From CAWEDP01 sp963807925 (GTDB lineage Bacteria > Acidobacteriota > Vicinamibacteria > Vicinamibacterales > CAVVIG01): a stretch of 64,000 nucleotides of DNA. The position numbers and the translations under genes were made by a program. Within the stretch, counting starts at the first letter, position 1. Each line of letters opens with the position of its first letter. Below the pieces are notes generated by a model. It was not told where the DNA came from and made no database searches. It saw only the letters and a program-made list of their open reading frames with translations. Where the stretch lies: assembly GCA_963807925.1 (NCBI GenBank), contig CAWEDP010000002.1, forward strand, positions 868,001-932,000. The letters run 5' to 3'. This document shows, in pieces, positions 19,684-28,457 of the stretch.

Positions 19684-20427
19684 ATGGCGAAATCGATGGA
19701 TCGCGATCAAATCCGAGAACATCTGAGGTTCGCCGGAGAGCTCGGCGTGACCGGCATGAGCCGCGACGCCGGCTGGCGACTCAGGCGGATCGCCGCGCCC
19801 GAGGCGCCGGCGTCCGAAGCGTTCGAGCCAGGTGGCGGCGTGACCCAGCCTGTCATCGTCGCCAGAAATGCTGAGGAGGCGCTTCGTTCGGTTCGTGCCG
19901 AGATTGGCGACTGCACGCGGTGCAAGCTGCACGGGCTGGGCCGGCGGCAGGTCGTCTTCGGGGTCGGCAACCCGGACGCAGACCTGATGTTTGTCGGCGA
20001 GGCGCCCGGCGCAGACGAGGACGTTCAGGGAATCCCGTTCGTCGGCCGCGCCGGCCAGCTGTTGACGAAGATCATCGAGGCCATCGGGCTGAGCCGCGCA
20101 GACGTCTATATCGCCAACGTGATCAAGTGCCGACCGCCCCAGAATCGAAACCCCGAGCCGGACGAAGTGGAGACGTGCGAGCCGTTTCTCTTTCGGCAGA
20201 TCGACATCGTCCGGCCGAAGGTCATCGTCGCGCTCGGCAAGTTCGGCGCACAGACGCTGCTCGGCACGCTGGATCCGATCTCGCAGCTGCGCGGGCGGGT
20301 CTACGATTTTCGGGGTGCGAAGCTCATTCCGACCTTCCACCCGGCGTATCTGCTCCGCAATCCGGGTTCCAAGCGAGAGGTCTGGGAGGACATGAAGCTC
20401 GTCAGGACCCTGCTTCGCCATTGCTGA
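19684..20427 (+). CDS. Uracil-DNA glycosylase, family 4 (iron-sulphur)
   Basis: 247 residues from ATG 19684. Motif A is GEAPGADEDVQGIPF and motif B HPAYLLRNP. Four Cys for the 4Fe-4S cluster are visible as C-x2-C in DCTRCKLH and as IKCRPPQNRNPEPDEVETCEP. It removes uracil from DNA at the start of base excision repair. An upstream in-frame ATG at 19603 would run through the palindromes, so I prefer 19684; 19696 is also possible. priA starts within its last codons. Confidence 0.92.
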   Translation: MAKSMDRDQIREHLRFAGELGVTGMSRDAGWRLRRIAAPEAPASEAFEPGGGVTQPVIVARNAEEALRSVRAEIGDCTRCKLHGLGRRQVVFGVGNPDADLMFVGEAPGADEDVQGIPFVGRAGQLLTKIIEAIGLSRADVYIANVIKCRPPQNRNPEPDEVETCEPFLFRQIDIVRPKVIVALGKFGAQTLLGTLDPISQLRGRVYDFRGAKLIPTFHPAYLLRNPGSKREVWEDMKLVRTLLRHC

Positions 20428-22667
20428 TCAGCGTCGCCGTTCCCGTCCCCCGGCTCGATCTGCTCACCTACAGCGTTCCCGATGGCGCCCGCGCAGTCGT
20501 GGGCGCCCGCGTGGTTGTTCCCCTTGGCAGCCGATCGGTCACCGGCATCGTGGCGGCCGTCGGCGTCCAAGGCGGGGGCGCGGACGCCGCGGCGATCAGA
20601 CCGATTCGCGACCTGCTCGACGCCGATCCGTTCATCCCGCCGCATGTCGTGGAGCTGGCCCGCTGGACCGCCGAGTACTACGCCGCCGGCGCCGGCGAGA
20701 CGATTACGGCCGTCCTGCCGCCGAAGGCCAGGGACCACCGCGCGAGCGGCCACAAGACGATTCGCGTGGCGGCGATCACGGCGGCGGGACTCGAAGCGCT
20801 GAACGGCGGCGCGATCGACACCGTCCCCGGCGGCGCATCGTCGGCCGCCGTGGCGCCCGGACAGCGCCGGGCCCTGGAACTGCTCGCCGGCGTTCCGGCC
20901 GGCATTGCGACGCCGCGCCTCGCGGCGGATGGTGTGGGCGCGAACGCGATTGCCCGACTGGTCGCGCGAGGGCTGGTCAGCCTCCGCCGTGATCGCGTGA
21001 ACCGGGATCCGTTTCAGGCGGCAACCCTCGACGCCGTGGCCAGCGAGCCGGCCCGGTGTCTGACGATTGAGCAGACAGCCGCGCTCGAGCGGCTCCGCCG
21101 GCTGACGGACGCCGGGTTCCGCGTTGCGCTGCTGCACGGCGTGACCGGCAGCGGCAAGACCGAGCTGTTCCTTCGCGTGGCGGCCCTGGTGCGGGCGTCG
21201 GGCCGCGCGGTGCTGATGCTGGTGCCCGAAATCGGCCTGACGCCTGTCACCGCGTCGCTCTTTCGGCAGGCATTCGGGAAGCGCGTGGCGATCCTCCACA
21301 GCGGGCTGTCGGACGGCGAGCGGCACGACGAGTGGCAGCGGATCCGGCGGGGCGACGTGGACGTCGTCGTCGGCACGCGGTCGGCGGTGTTCGCGCCCCT
21401 CGAGCGCGTCGGCCTCATTGTCGTCGACGAAGAACACGACACGTCGTACAAGCAGGAGGAGAGCCCGCGCTACAACGGCCGCGACGTCGCCATCGTGCGC
21501 GGCCAGCGCGAGGGCGCGCTGGTGCTGCTCGCGTCGGCCACGCCGTCGATGGAGACGTATCACAACGCGGCGACGGGGCGCTACGACCGCATCGTTCTCG
21601 AGAAGCGCGTGCAGGATCGCCCGCTGCCGGGAGTGACGGTCGTGGATATGCGCGAGGAGTACGCGGCGCAGGGCCCGGAGGTCGTGATCAGTCGGCCGCT
21701 GGTCGACGCAATCGGCGGTCGGCTCGCGCGGCAGGAACAAATCCTGGTGCTGCTCAACCGGCGCGGGTTCGCCACGGCAGTCTTCTGCCGCCAGTGCGCC
21801 GGGACGCTCGATTGTCCGAACTGCAGCGTGTCGCTCGTCGTCCACGGCGAGGGCGTTGCTCGGCGGGCCCGATGTCACTACTGCAACTACTCGGTCCGCG
21901 TGCCGCCGGCCTGTCCGCTCTGTGCGGGCCCGTATCTGGATCACGCCGGCTACGGTACCGAGCGCGTCGAGCGCGAGATGCGGCGCGCGTGGCCGCAGGC
22001 GCGGATTGCCAGGCTCGACCGCGACGCCGTCAGGAGGAAGGGAGCGCTTGACGCCGTGCTCTCGCGATTTCGGGCCGGCCAGATCGACGTCCTCGTGGGC
22101 ACGCAGATGATCGCCAAGGGCCACGACTTTCCGCGCGTGACGCTGGTTGGCGTCATATCGGCGGACGTCGGGCTGGGGATGGCCGATTTCCGGGCGTCAG
22201 AGCGGACGTTTCAGCTGCTGACCCAGGTGGCGGGCCGGGCCGGGCGCGGCGAGGAGCCGGGGGAAGCCGTCATCCAGACGCTCTATCCCGACCACTACAG
22301 CATCCAGTTGGCCTGCCGTCAGGACTACGTCGCGTTCTACGAGCGCGAGCTGACGTTCCGACGCTCCATGCGCTATCCGCCAGCCACCGCACTCATCAAC
22401 CTCGTCGTTCGGGGCCGCACGTTTGCCGGCGCCATGGACGACGCCGCCGTTCTCGCGGATCGGCTGGGCCGCGCGGGCGATGAGGTGCGCGTCCTGGGAC
22501 CGGCTCCGGCGCCGCTCGGCCGGCTGCGCGGCGAGTACCGCGCGCAGCTCCTCGTGAAGGGCCGCAACCGCAAACGCCTTCGGGAGGCCGTGCAGGCAGC
22601 CGTCGCGACGCGCCCGGATCTGCAGCGGCGGGTGATTGTCGACGTCGACCCGATGAGCCTGCTGTGA
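20421..22667 (+). CDS. priA: Primosomal replication protein N' (PriA helicase)
   Basis: About 748 residues. The N-terminal DNA 3'-end-binding domain starts ISVAVPVPRLDLLTYSVP. The helicase core has Walker A GVTGSGKTE and DEEH (VVDEEHDTSYKQEE), and the inserted zinc-binding domain has eight Cys (C-x2-C in CRQC, CPNC, CHYC, CPLC). PriA restarts stalled replication forks. No ATG fits; TTG at 20421 (overlapping the udg stop) or CTG at 20424 is the likely start. Confidence 0.94.
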   Translation: MLISVAVPVPRLDLLTYSVPDGARAVVGARVVVPLGSRSVTGIVAAVGVQGGGADAAAIRPIRDLLDADPFIPPHVVELARWTAEYYAAGAGETITAVLPPKARDHRASGHKTIRVAAITAAGLEALNGGAIDTVPGGASSAAVAPGQRRALELLAGVPAGIATPRLAADGVGANAIARLVARGLVSLRRDRVNRDPFQAATLDAVASEPARCLTIEQTAALERLRRLTDAGFRVALLHGVTGSGKTELFLRVAALVRASGRAVLMLVPEIGLTPVTASLFRQAFGKRVAILHSGLSDGERHDEWQRIRRGDVDVVVGTRSAVFAPLERVGLIVVDEEHDTSYKQEESPRYNGRDVAIVRGQREGALVLLASATPSMETYHNAATGRYDRIVLEKRVQDRPLPGVTVVDMREEYAAQGPEVVISRPLVDAIGGRLARQEQILVLLNRRGFATAVFCRQCAGTLDCPNCSVSLVVHGEGVARRARCHYCNYSVRVPPACPLCAGPYLDHAGYGTERVEREMRRAWPQARIARLDRDAVRRKGALDAVLSRFRAGQIDVLVGTQMIAKGHDFPRVTLVGVISADVGLGMADFRASERTFQLLTQVAGRAGRGEEPGEAVIQTLYPDHYSIQLACRQDYVAFYERELTFRRSMRYPPATALINLVVRGRTFAGAMDDAAVLADRLGRAGDEVRVLGPAPAPLGRLRGEYRAQLLVKGRNRKRLREAVQAAVATRPDLQRRVIVDVDPMSLL

Positions 22668-23573
22668 CTACCGCGAGATGAGCCGCTCGACCGGGACCGG
22701 CATGAAGCACAGCACGAACATGAGGACGGCAAACGCGGCGAGCAGAAGGCGGCCGCGGTCGAGCGTCGCGGCCTCGTCGTAGGTGCGCGGGTGATGCACG
22801 CCGAAGACGAACATCATTCCCATCAGCAGCACGGCCCAGCCAATCCAGGTGGTCGACAGGTAGGACAGCGCGATGATGGCGCCGATGGTCGCCACCGTGA
22901 CGTACACGGATCGGCGGCCGAGCACCGCGTACGAGATGTGGCCTCCGTCCAGCTGCCCGAACGGAAACAGGTTCAACGCGGTAGCCAGCATGCCGAACCA
23001 CGCGGCGAGGCCCACCGGATGCAGCGCCAGCGTGTAACCGTCGGGCATCGGGCCCCACACCAGGCGGGAGGCCAGCTTGAAGAGCAGCGGTTCTCCAAGC
23101 CACAGTCCGTCTCCGGTATTGATCGGGACCAGTTGCGACAGCCAGACGCCAATGAAGAGCGCCGGCACCGCCACCACGAACCCGGCGATCGGCCCGGCGA
23201 TCCCGATGTCGAAGAACATCCGCTTGGAGGCAATGGGCTGCCGGATACGGATGAACGCGCCGAGTGTCCCCGTCAGACTGATCGGCATCGGGATGAAGTA
23301 GGGCAGGCTGGCGTCGACGTCATAATAGCGACACAGGAAATAGTGCCCGAACTCGTGGGATCCCAGGATCGACAGGACGGTCAGGCTGTACGCCCATCCG
23401 TTCACGAGCCAGGTGCTCCCGATGGTGAGCAGGAACAAGAGGACGTGCAGCCAGAGCCGATTCCTGAACTTCGGCTGTGGCTCCCAGTAATAATGGGAAG
23501 CCTCCGGGCGGGCCGTGTCGTCCGGCTGCCCGGCGATTCCGGGATACTCGTCGTTGAGCCTCGCGGGATCCAA
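22668..23573 (-). CDS. Site-2 protease-like membrane metallopeptidase (M50)
   Basis: 301 residues with about six or seven transmembrane helices. Zinc ligands are His73-Glu-x2-His77 in HEFGH and the Asp of LDGGH at 208-212. The size and GTLGAFIRIRQP / NLFPFGQLDGGH segments match the simple M50 group without PDZ domains. Such enzymes cleave substrates within the membrane. The gene starts seven bases after the HU gene and is probably co-transcribed with it. Substrate unknown. Confidence 0.9.
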   Translation of the reverse strand: MDPARLNDEYPGIAGQPDDTARPEASHYYWEPQPKFRNRLWLHVLLFLLTIGSTWLVNGWAYSLTVLSILGSHEFGHYFLCRYYDVDASLPYFIPMPISLTGTLGAFIRIRQPIASKRMFFDIGIAGPIAGFVVAVPALFIGVWLSQLVPINTGDGLWLGEPLLFKLASRLVWGPMPDGYTLALHPVGLAAWFGMLATALNLFPFGQLDGGHISYAVLGRRSVYVTVATIGAIIALSYLSTTWIGWAVLLMGMMFVFGVHHPRTYDEAATLDRGRLLLAAFAVLMFVLCFMPVPVERLISR

Positions 23574-23580
23574 CGATCGA

Positions 23581-23850
23581 TTATCCGATGTTCTGGAGAT
23601 CTTTGCCTGGCTTGAAACGAATGGTTCGGCCCGGTGGAATGCGAACTTCCTTGCCCGTACGGGGATTTCGACCGATGCCCCGCTTGCGGGGCTTCACCTG
23701 GAAGACGCCGAATCCGCGCAGTTCAATCCGTTCGCCACGCTGCATGGAGATTCGCATCGCATCGAACACGGCATCGACGGCCACCTCAGCCTTGACCTTG
23801 GTGATGTCGGCGACCTTCGATACTTCGTTGACGATGTCGACCTTGATCAT
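23581..23850 (-). CDS. HU/IHF family DNA-binding protein
   Basis: 89 residues, the usual HU size. The DNA-binding arm has GRNPRTGKEVRIPPGRTIRFKPGKDL, and the dimer core is ELRGFGVFQV. HU bends and compacts DNA. ATG 23850 is preceded by AGGAG (23861-23865) at good spacing, which decides the start over an upstream frame extension. The M50 protease gene follows immediately. Confidence 0.95.
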   Translation of the reverse strand: MIKVDIVNEVSKVADITKVKAEVAVDAVFDAMRISMQRGERIELRGFGVFQVKPRKRGIGRNPRTGKEVRIPPGRTIRFKPGKDLQNIG

Positions 23851-23925
23851 GCTTAGGGACTCCTGAGCGCTGGTAAGTATCATAAATAATTGAACTTACG
23901 CTGTCAAGGCAGGGGCTAACTTCAC

Positions 23926-25296
23926 TTGCGCAAAGCGCCAGCCGTCGTGATCGTCGGACGACCGAACGTCGGCAAATCCACGCTCTTCAACCGGATTACG
24001 GGCAGCCGCCGGGCCATCGTGGCGCCCGTGCCCGGCACGACGCGCGATATGTTCGGCACCTCGGCGGCGTGGCGGGACCGATCCTTCACGCTCTTCGACA
24101 CGGGCGGGCTGTACGGAGCCAGCGAGGATCCTTTGCATGAGCTCGTCGTGGCGCGCGGGCGACGGGCGGTGGCCGCGGCCGACGCGCTCGTGATGGTGGT
24201 GGACGGCCGCGAGGGGCTCGTGCCCGCCGACGAGCAGATTGCCGCGGATCTGCGTCAGTCCGGTCATCCGGTGCTGCTGGCTATCAACAAGACCGACGAC
24301 AAGCGGTCGCGCCGCTCGCTCCTCGAGTTCTATCAGCTCGGGTTCGAACCGGTCGTCGAGATCTCCGCCGAACACGGACAGGGCGTCGCCGATTTGCTCG
24401 ATGAAATCGTCAAGGGCCTCGGACGCACCAGCCCGGGGCCGCCGGCGTCGAGCGAGGGGGCGTTACCCGCGCCCCCGGACCCCCGACTCCCTGCGGAGAC
24501 GACGGTGGCGATTGTTGGCCGGCCCAACGTGGGCAAGTCCTCGCTCGTCAATCGGCTGCTCCGCGAGGAGCGGATGCTGGTGAGCGAGCTGCCGGGCACG
24601 ACGCGCGACGCCGTCGACTCGATGCTGACCTGGCATCGTCGGCGGTTCCGGATCGTCGATACAGCCGGGATGCGGCGCACGGGCCGCGTGAGGAGCGGCG
24701 GCGCGATAGAGCTGGTCAGCGTGCTGGCGGCCAAGCGCGCCATCGCCGATGCGGACGTCGTCGCCCTGGTCGTCGACGCGTACGGCGGGGTGGCCGATCA
24801 GGATGCGGCGATCGGCGGCGAAGCCGATCGGGCGGGCCGGGGCATCCTCGTGATCGCCAACAAATGGGATCTGGTGAAGGACCGCGGCCCGAAGTTCGTT
24901 CAGACGTTCGACGGCGAGCTGACCCGGCAGATGAAGTTTCTGGAGTACGCGCCGATCCTGCACGTGTCGGCCGCGACCGGCGAGCGCGTGTCGCGGGTGC
25001 TCGAGACCATCGACGAGGTGGCGGCGTCGCGGAGACAGCGGATTCCGACGCCGGCGCTGAACACGTTCATCCAGGAGGTGACGGCCGCGCATCCGCCCGT
25101 CAGCCCCGGCCGGAGGCACGTCCGCATTCTGTATGCGGCGCAGATCGGCGTCGCGCCGCCGACCTTCGTGTTCTTCACCAACGTGGCGACGACGTTTCAC
25201 TTCTCCTATCAGCGGTTTCTCGTCAACCAGCTGCGGGAGCGTTTTGGATTTGTCGGGACGCCGATTCGCATTCAGGTGCGGCGCCGCGCGCGCTGA
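23926..25296 (+). CDS. der: GTPase Der (EngA), 50S ribosome assembly
   Basis: 456 residues with two GTPase domains: first G1 GRPNVGKST near residue 11 and second GRPNVGKSS near 200, each with DTGG/DTAGM and NKTD/NKWD motifs, then a KH-like C-terminal domain (FQNVATTFH-like region ending RFGFVGTPIRIQVRR). Der assists 50S subunit maturation. The start appears to be TTG at 23926. A Pro/Ala-rich linker of about 25 residues joins the two G domains. Confidence 0.95.
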   Translation: MRKAPAVVIVGRPNVGKSTLFNRITGSRRAIVAPVPGTTRDMFGTSAAWRDRSFTLFDTGGLYGASEDPLHELVVARGRRAVAAADALVMVVDGREGLVPADEQIAADLRQSGHPVLLAINKTDDKRSRRSLLEFYQLGFEPVVEISAEHGQGVADLLDEIVKGLGRTSPGPPASSEGALPAPPDPRLPAETTVAIVGRPNVGKSSLVNRLLREERMLVSELPGTTRDAVDSMLTWHRRRFRIVDTAGMRRTGRVRSGGAIELVSVLAAKRAIADADVVALVVDAYGGVADQDAAIGGEADRAGRGILVIANKWDLVKDRGPKFVQTFDGELTRQMKFLEYAPILHVSAATGERVSRVLETIDEVAASRRQRIPTPALNTFIQEVTAAHPPVSPGRRHVRILYAAQIGVAPPTFVFFTNVATTFHFSYQRFLVNQLRERFGFVGTPIRIQVRRRAR

Positions 25297-25365
25297 CGCT
25301 CCCGCGGGAGCACCCGCGAAGGCTGGTATCACGGCCGGGGAGCGTGGGCTATACTTTTCCGTCCG

Positions 25366-25887
25366 ATGGCCGAAGTGCCCGATCCAATCGAGATTCCCAG
25401 GCGCGCACTGTTCAAGCCGGCCGAAGTGTGCGAGCTGGTGAAGGTGCAGCCGTATGTGCTGCGATCGTGGGAGGCCGAATTCCCGGAGCTCGGTGTCGCC
25501 AAGGCGGCGGGCAGCCCGCGGATGTACCGACGCATCGATGTCGAGCGCGTCGTGCGCATCAAACACCTGCTCCTCGTCGACGGCCTCACGCTCGCCGGCG
25601 TGCGCCGGCGGCTCGACGAGGAGTCGATGCCGGTGGCCCCGGACGCGCCGCTCGACGAGCTCATCGGTCAGAACGCACGCGACCGGCTCACGGCGGTGAA
25701 GCGCGGCCTGCGTGCGATTCTGGATCTGCTGTCCGCCCGGCCCGCGGCGCAGGAGTTCGAGCTGCGGCCGCCACGGCCGGCGGCCAAGGCGCGGCCGGCC
25801 AGCCGCGGTCGCTCCGAGACGACTCGCGCGAAACCGGGTCGTCGCAGCGCCGCGCGGGCACGCGCCGCCAGCGCCCGGTCGAAGTAG
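25366..25887 (+). CDS. MerR family transcriptional regulator
   Basis: 173 residues. The N-terminal winged HTH (FKPAEVCELVKVQPYVLRSWEAEFP) and the wing with PRMYRRIDVERVVRIKHLLLVDGLTLAGVRRRL fit MerR. The C-terminal 45 residues are a low-complexity Arg/Ala/Ser-rich basic tail with no effector domain. It follows der at 69 bases and ends 15 bases before tRNA-Pro. Confidence 0.88.
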   Translation: MAEVPDPIEIPRRALFKPAEVCELVKVQPYVLRSWEAEFPELGVAKAAGSPRMYRRIDVERVVRIKHLLLVDGLTLAGVRRRLDEESMPVAPDAPLDELIGQNARDRLTAVKRGLRAILDLLSARPAAQEFELRPPRPAAKARPASRGRSETTRAKPGRRSAARARAASARSK

Positions 25888-25902
25888 TACAATCGGCGCC
25901 AT

Positions 25903-25980
25903 CGGGACGTAGCGCAGCCTGGCTAGCGCACCAGACTGGGGGTCTGGGGGTCGCGAGTTCGAATCTCGCCGTCCCGACCA
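25903..25980 (+). tRNA. tRNA-Pro (anticodon GGG)
   Basis: A 78-nt cloverleaf with encoded CCA: acceptor CGGGACG (25903-25909) pairs with CGTCCCG (25970-25976); anticodon stem CCAGA/TCTGG encloses CTGGGGG with anticodon GGG; T-arm GCGAG/CTCGC encloses TTCGAAT. Its 3' 45 bases are the attachment-site core for the island to the right and are duplicated at 34756-34800; the gene remains complete. Confidence 0.96.
25936..25980 (+). repeat. attL core, 45-bp 3' end of tRNA-Pro
   Basis: The sequence from the anticodon loop to the CCA end of tRNA-Pro is identical over all 45 bases to 34756-34800. Flanking bases differ on both sides (A against C before, A against C after). Tyrosine integrases of this type commonly use tRNA 3' ends this way. 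Confidence 0.95.
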
Positions 25981-26028
25981 ATATTGACGGCCTTGATCGC
26001 GGCTGGCGGTCAGGGCCGTTTCGGTTCG

Positions 26029-26047
26029 TGGGCACATCATGGGCACA
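26029..26047 (+). repeat. Left pair of putative integrase arm sites
   Basis: TGGGCACA occurs at 26029-26036 and 26040-26047, 11 bases apart start to start, about 50 bases inside attL. The same octamer with the same 11-base spacing and orientation occurs at the other end (34605-34623). One helical turn between copies at both ends fits arm-type sites for the integrase or an accessory protein. Confidence 0.6.
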
Positions 26048-26095
26048 GGCTCGCCGGGCATGCCCCCCACAGGACTCTTTTGAAGCGAGTAACAG

Positions 26096-26395
26096 ATGAA
26101 CTGGCAAAACTCTCGCACGGCGTCGCTCGCCCTCCAAAGGATCGCTGAACGGTCCTTCAAGTCATGGGAATGGGCCGAAGACACTGGCGCTGGATTTTGC
26201 ATCAAGGGCAGGCTGCGTCTAACGAATCAGGCTAGCAGTGGGTTCGTCCCTAAATCCAACGTCGACCACGTCAAAGAATGCCTCGCAGAGCCTGACCTAC
26301 ATCTGCTCGGCCCTGACGGTTGGGCGTTAAAAATCGAGCCACTACCGAAACGTCACGTTCCGAGAAAGCCGGGGCGTCGAGGTTCGGGCCGATAG
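26096..26395 (+). CDS. Hypothetical protein at the left edge of the tRNA-Pro element
   Basis: A 99-codon frame on the strand opposite to the rest of the element. Its codon third positions are less GC-rich than those of its neighbours, and the translation (HVKECLAEPDLHLLGPDGWALK) looks protein-like, but I recognise no family and no clear ribosome-binding site. It may be an acquired accessory gene or chance. Bases 26396-26475 beside it hold nothing I recognise. Confidence 0.35.
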   Translation: MNWQNSRTASLALQRIAERSFKSWEWAEDTGAGFCIKGRLRLTNQASSGFVPKSNVDHVKECLAEPDLHLLGPDGWALKIEPLPKRHVPRKPGRRGSGR

Positions 26396-26475
26396 CGCCG
26401 TCAATCTGAAACTAGACCACTACCCCAATTGGGACTCCCTGGCGAGGAGCCAGGACAATGGCGTTGCTATCGAAA

Positions 26476-26739
26476 TCAGAGGGTCGAGGCGCGGAGCTCG
26501 AGCTGGGCGGCGCGTTCGAGCTGCGCGTCGTTGGCGAGAATCGCGGCGACGTCGCGCCACTGGCTCGCCAGGATCCAGAACGTGTCCGGCGGCACGCCGC
26601 GCGCCGGCCGGACCGTCACCGCGCCGTCGTCGCCCATGAACACGATGCGGCCGTCCCCGCGGAGGGCCGTGAAGCAATCGACCACCGCTTGCAGCACCAC
26701 CGCGCCCGAGGCCAGCGTCACCGTGGGTTCATCAGTCAT
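26476..26739 (-). CDS. Small hypothetical protein, last gene of the capsid operon
   Basis: 87 residues. Its ATG overlaps the stop of the preceding small gene (ATGA), which supports translation. The sequence is beta-rich in the middle (GRIVFMGDDGAVTVRPA) and helical at the end (DVAAILANDAQLERAAQLELRA). No family recognised. Its position after the capsid gene suggests a head or head-completion role, but this is a guess. Confidence 0.6.
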   Translation of the reverse strand: MTDEPTVTLASGAVVLQAVVDCFTALRGDGRIVFMGDDGAVTVRPARGVPPDTFWILASQWRDVAAILANDAQLERAAQLELRASTL

Positions 26740-26924
26740 CGCCCGCCCTCTGTGTCGTCCTCGACGCGACGAGCGGCGCGTGCCTCGAGTCGGCTGATTC
26801 GGGCGTCGAGCGCCGCCGCCCGATCGCGGGCCTCGTCACGCACGCCCGCGAGCGTGCGCACCAACAAGTCGATGAAGGCGTCGCGGTCGGCCGCGGTGGT
26901 GGGCAGGCCGCGTCGGGCGCGCAT
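26736..26924 (-). CDS. Small coiled-coil protein downstream of the capsid gene
   Basis: 62 residues, starting one base after the capsid stop and overlapping the next gene by four bases. Residues about 13-50 (DAFIDLLVRTLAGVRDEARD, then an Ala/Arg-rich helix) look like one long amphipathic helix. Unknown family; the tight packing suggests it is translated with the capsid. Confidence 0.6.
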   Translation of the reverse strand: MRARRGLPTTAADRDAFIDLLVRTLAGVRDEARDRAAALDARISRLEARAARRVEDDTEGGR

Positions 26925-26925
26925 C

Positions 26926-28008
26926 TCAATACTCCACGGTCATGTAGGCGACGCCGGCGGGGCGCGACGGGGATCCCGCGGCCACCACGCCGCCTTGCCA
27001 CGCCACCGGCAGCGAGGCCCGCAGCGCCACCGAGCCGGTCTGCAGCATATTCACCAACTGCGCGCCCGTGCCCGTCGTCGCGTCCTGCGAGGAGGCGTCC
27101 ACCATTTCGACACTGGTCTCGGTGGAGAGATCGATGCCGATGATCTCGTCGCTGGCGTACGCGATCGAGGCGGTATCGATGAGCGCGATTTGCTGCGGGC
27201 TGCCGGAGCCGGCCACGACGGGCAACCCGCAGAGCGTCCCCGGTGCCACCATCAGCCCGACCGATGCCAGCTTCGCCGCGAGGCGCGCAAACGTCGTCCG
27301 CCGCATCACCCAGGTCAACCCGTCGCCGGGTGTGTCAATCGCCGCGAGGAGCGCGTCGAGGTCCGTGCAGATGGCCGCCGCCGTGCTGCCCGAGCTCGTG
27401 ACGGCCGCCGCGCCGTTCGTCACCGACGCGGGACGCGCGGCCGTGGCGGAGACCGCCGGATCGAGCAGCTGCCCGTCGAGGAAGCGCGCGAGGCCCGCGA
27501 CCAGCGCGGCCCGCAGCGTCGCCTCCGCGACGTTCCCGAAGCGGAAGAGTTCCCGCGTGACGACCAGCGTGACGTCGGCGCTGTACACCTCTTGTGAAAT
27601 GAGATCGAAGGTGGTCTGCCTGACCAGCCGCGGCAGCCCCTCGCCTGTCCACACGCCCGCGGCCCCGGCGCCGAATTCGCGCGACACGCGCGTGCGGAAG
27701 GGAATCCGACGAAACTGCGGCGCGAGCCGGCCCAGAATCGACGCGGACTGCAGCAACAGCCAGAAGTCCCGGCCCACGCCATAGGGATCGACCGCCGCGA
27801 GGGCGCCGGCAATCGTCCCCGCGCCCACGCCGCTCTTGTGCCGCGTGTCCCACGCTTTGAGCGTGGCGGCGACCGTCGGCTGCGGGCGACAATGCTGGTC
27901 CGCGAGGGCGAGCGCCCCGCCCACGTCGCCGCGCGCTTGCGCGAGGCAGATGAGGCATTTGGTGAGCGCCGCGCCGGGCGGATCGGGGGTGAGGGTCCGC
28001 GTGATCAT
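26926..28008 (-). CDS. HK97-type phage major capsid protein
   Basis: 360 residues. From about residue 95 the sequence follows the HK97 capsid pattern: RRIPFRTRVSREFGAG, a WTGEG segment, FDLISQEVYSADVTLVVTRELFRF, FLDGQLLDPA, WVMRRTTFARLA, LCGLPVVAGSGSP, ALIDTASIAYAS and the end VALRASLPVAWQ. The first 90 residues are Ala-rich and could act as a scaffold-like delta region. It sits downstream of the terminase small subunit gene. No prohead protease gene is seen nearby. ATG 28008 is preferred; another ATG at 28038 overlaps the previous gene. A function in making a small capsid is inferred. Confidence 0.8.
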   Translation of the reverse strand: MITRTLTPDPPGAALTKCLICLAQARGDVGGALALADQHCRPQPTVAATLKAWDTRHKSGVGAGTIAGALAAVDPYGVGRDFWLLLQSASILGRLAPQFRRIPFRTRVSREFGAGAAGVWTGEGLPRLVRQTTFDLISQEVYSADVTLVVTRELFRFGNVAEATLRAALVAGLARFLDGQLLDPAVSATAARPASVTNGAAAVTSSGSTAAAICTDLDALLAAIDTPGDGLTWVMRRTTFARLAAKLASVGLMVAPGTLCGLPVVAGSGSPQQIALIDTASIAYASDEIIGIDLSTETSVEMVDASSQDATTGTGAQLVNMLQTGSVALRASLPVAWQGGVVAAGSPSRPAGVAYMTVEY

Positions 28009-28013
28009 GCGTC

Positions 28014-28457
28014 TCAGTCTGCCGCGGTCCCCGGGCACGGGTGGGGAATGCGAGGGTTTGGCTCTCCTGGAAACTCAGGAACCAGGAGCGCGCGCCACAG
28101 GCAGGCGCCGGCTTCGACCGCGACGCGCTCGACGGCATAGCCCGCGACCGGCACGCCGGCCGCCCGCCGCAGCAACCGACCGAGGCGCCGGGGCGTCAGC
28201 CCGGCGGTCACGAGGCGCAGCCCCGGCGCGTCGGCCTCGATCACCTCCGCAGACGTGAACAGCTCCGAGCCGTGCACCGCCCCGATGACCGGCAGTAATC
28301 GCGAGAGCCTCGCCACATCCATCCTCGAGAGCCGCGGGGCGCCCCGGAGCCGCGCCACGTCCGCGCGCAAGGCGCGCAGCTCGCCGCGGAGGCCGCGCAC
28401 CTCGCCGGCCAGCGCCCGCAGCTCCATGAGCAGGGGCACGCGTTCCGCGTCGGTCAT
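28014..28457 (-). CDS. Hypothetical protein with N-terminal coiled coil, between terminase and capsid genes
   Basis: 147 residues. Residues about 8-42 form a leucine-rich heptad helix (LRALAGEVRGLRGELRALRA). The rest (LLPVIGAVHGSELFTSAEVIEADAP ... LGRLLRRAAG) looks like a small helical, possibly winged-helix domain. The ATG at 28457 overlaps the upstream stop (ATGA). Similar small proteins occur near phage structural genes, but I cannot name a family; a DNA-binding or head role is possible. Confidence 0.65.
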   Translation of the reverse strand: MTDAERVPLLMELRALAGEVRGLRGELRALRADVARLRGAPRLSRMDVARLSRLLPVIGAVHGSELFTSAEVIEADAPGLRLVTAGLTPRRLGRLLRRAAGVPVAGYAVERVAVEAGACLWRALLVPEFPGEPNPRIPHPCPGTAAD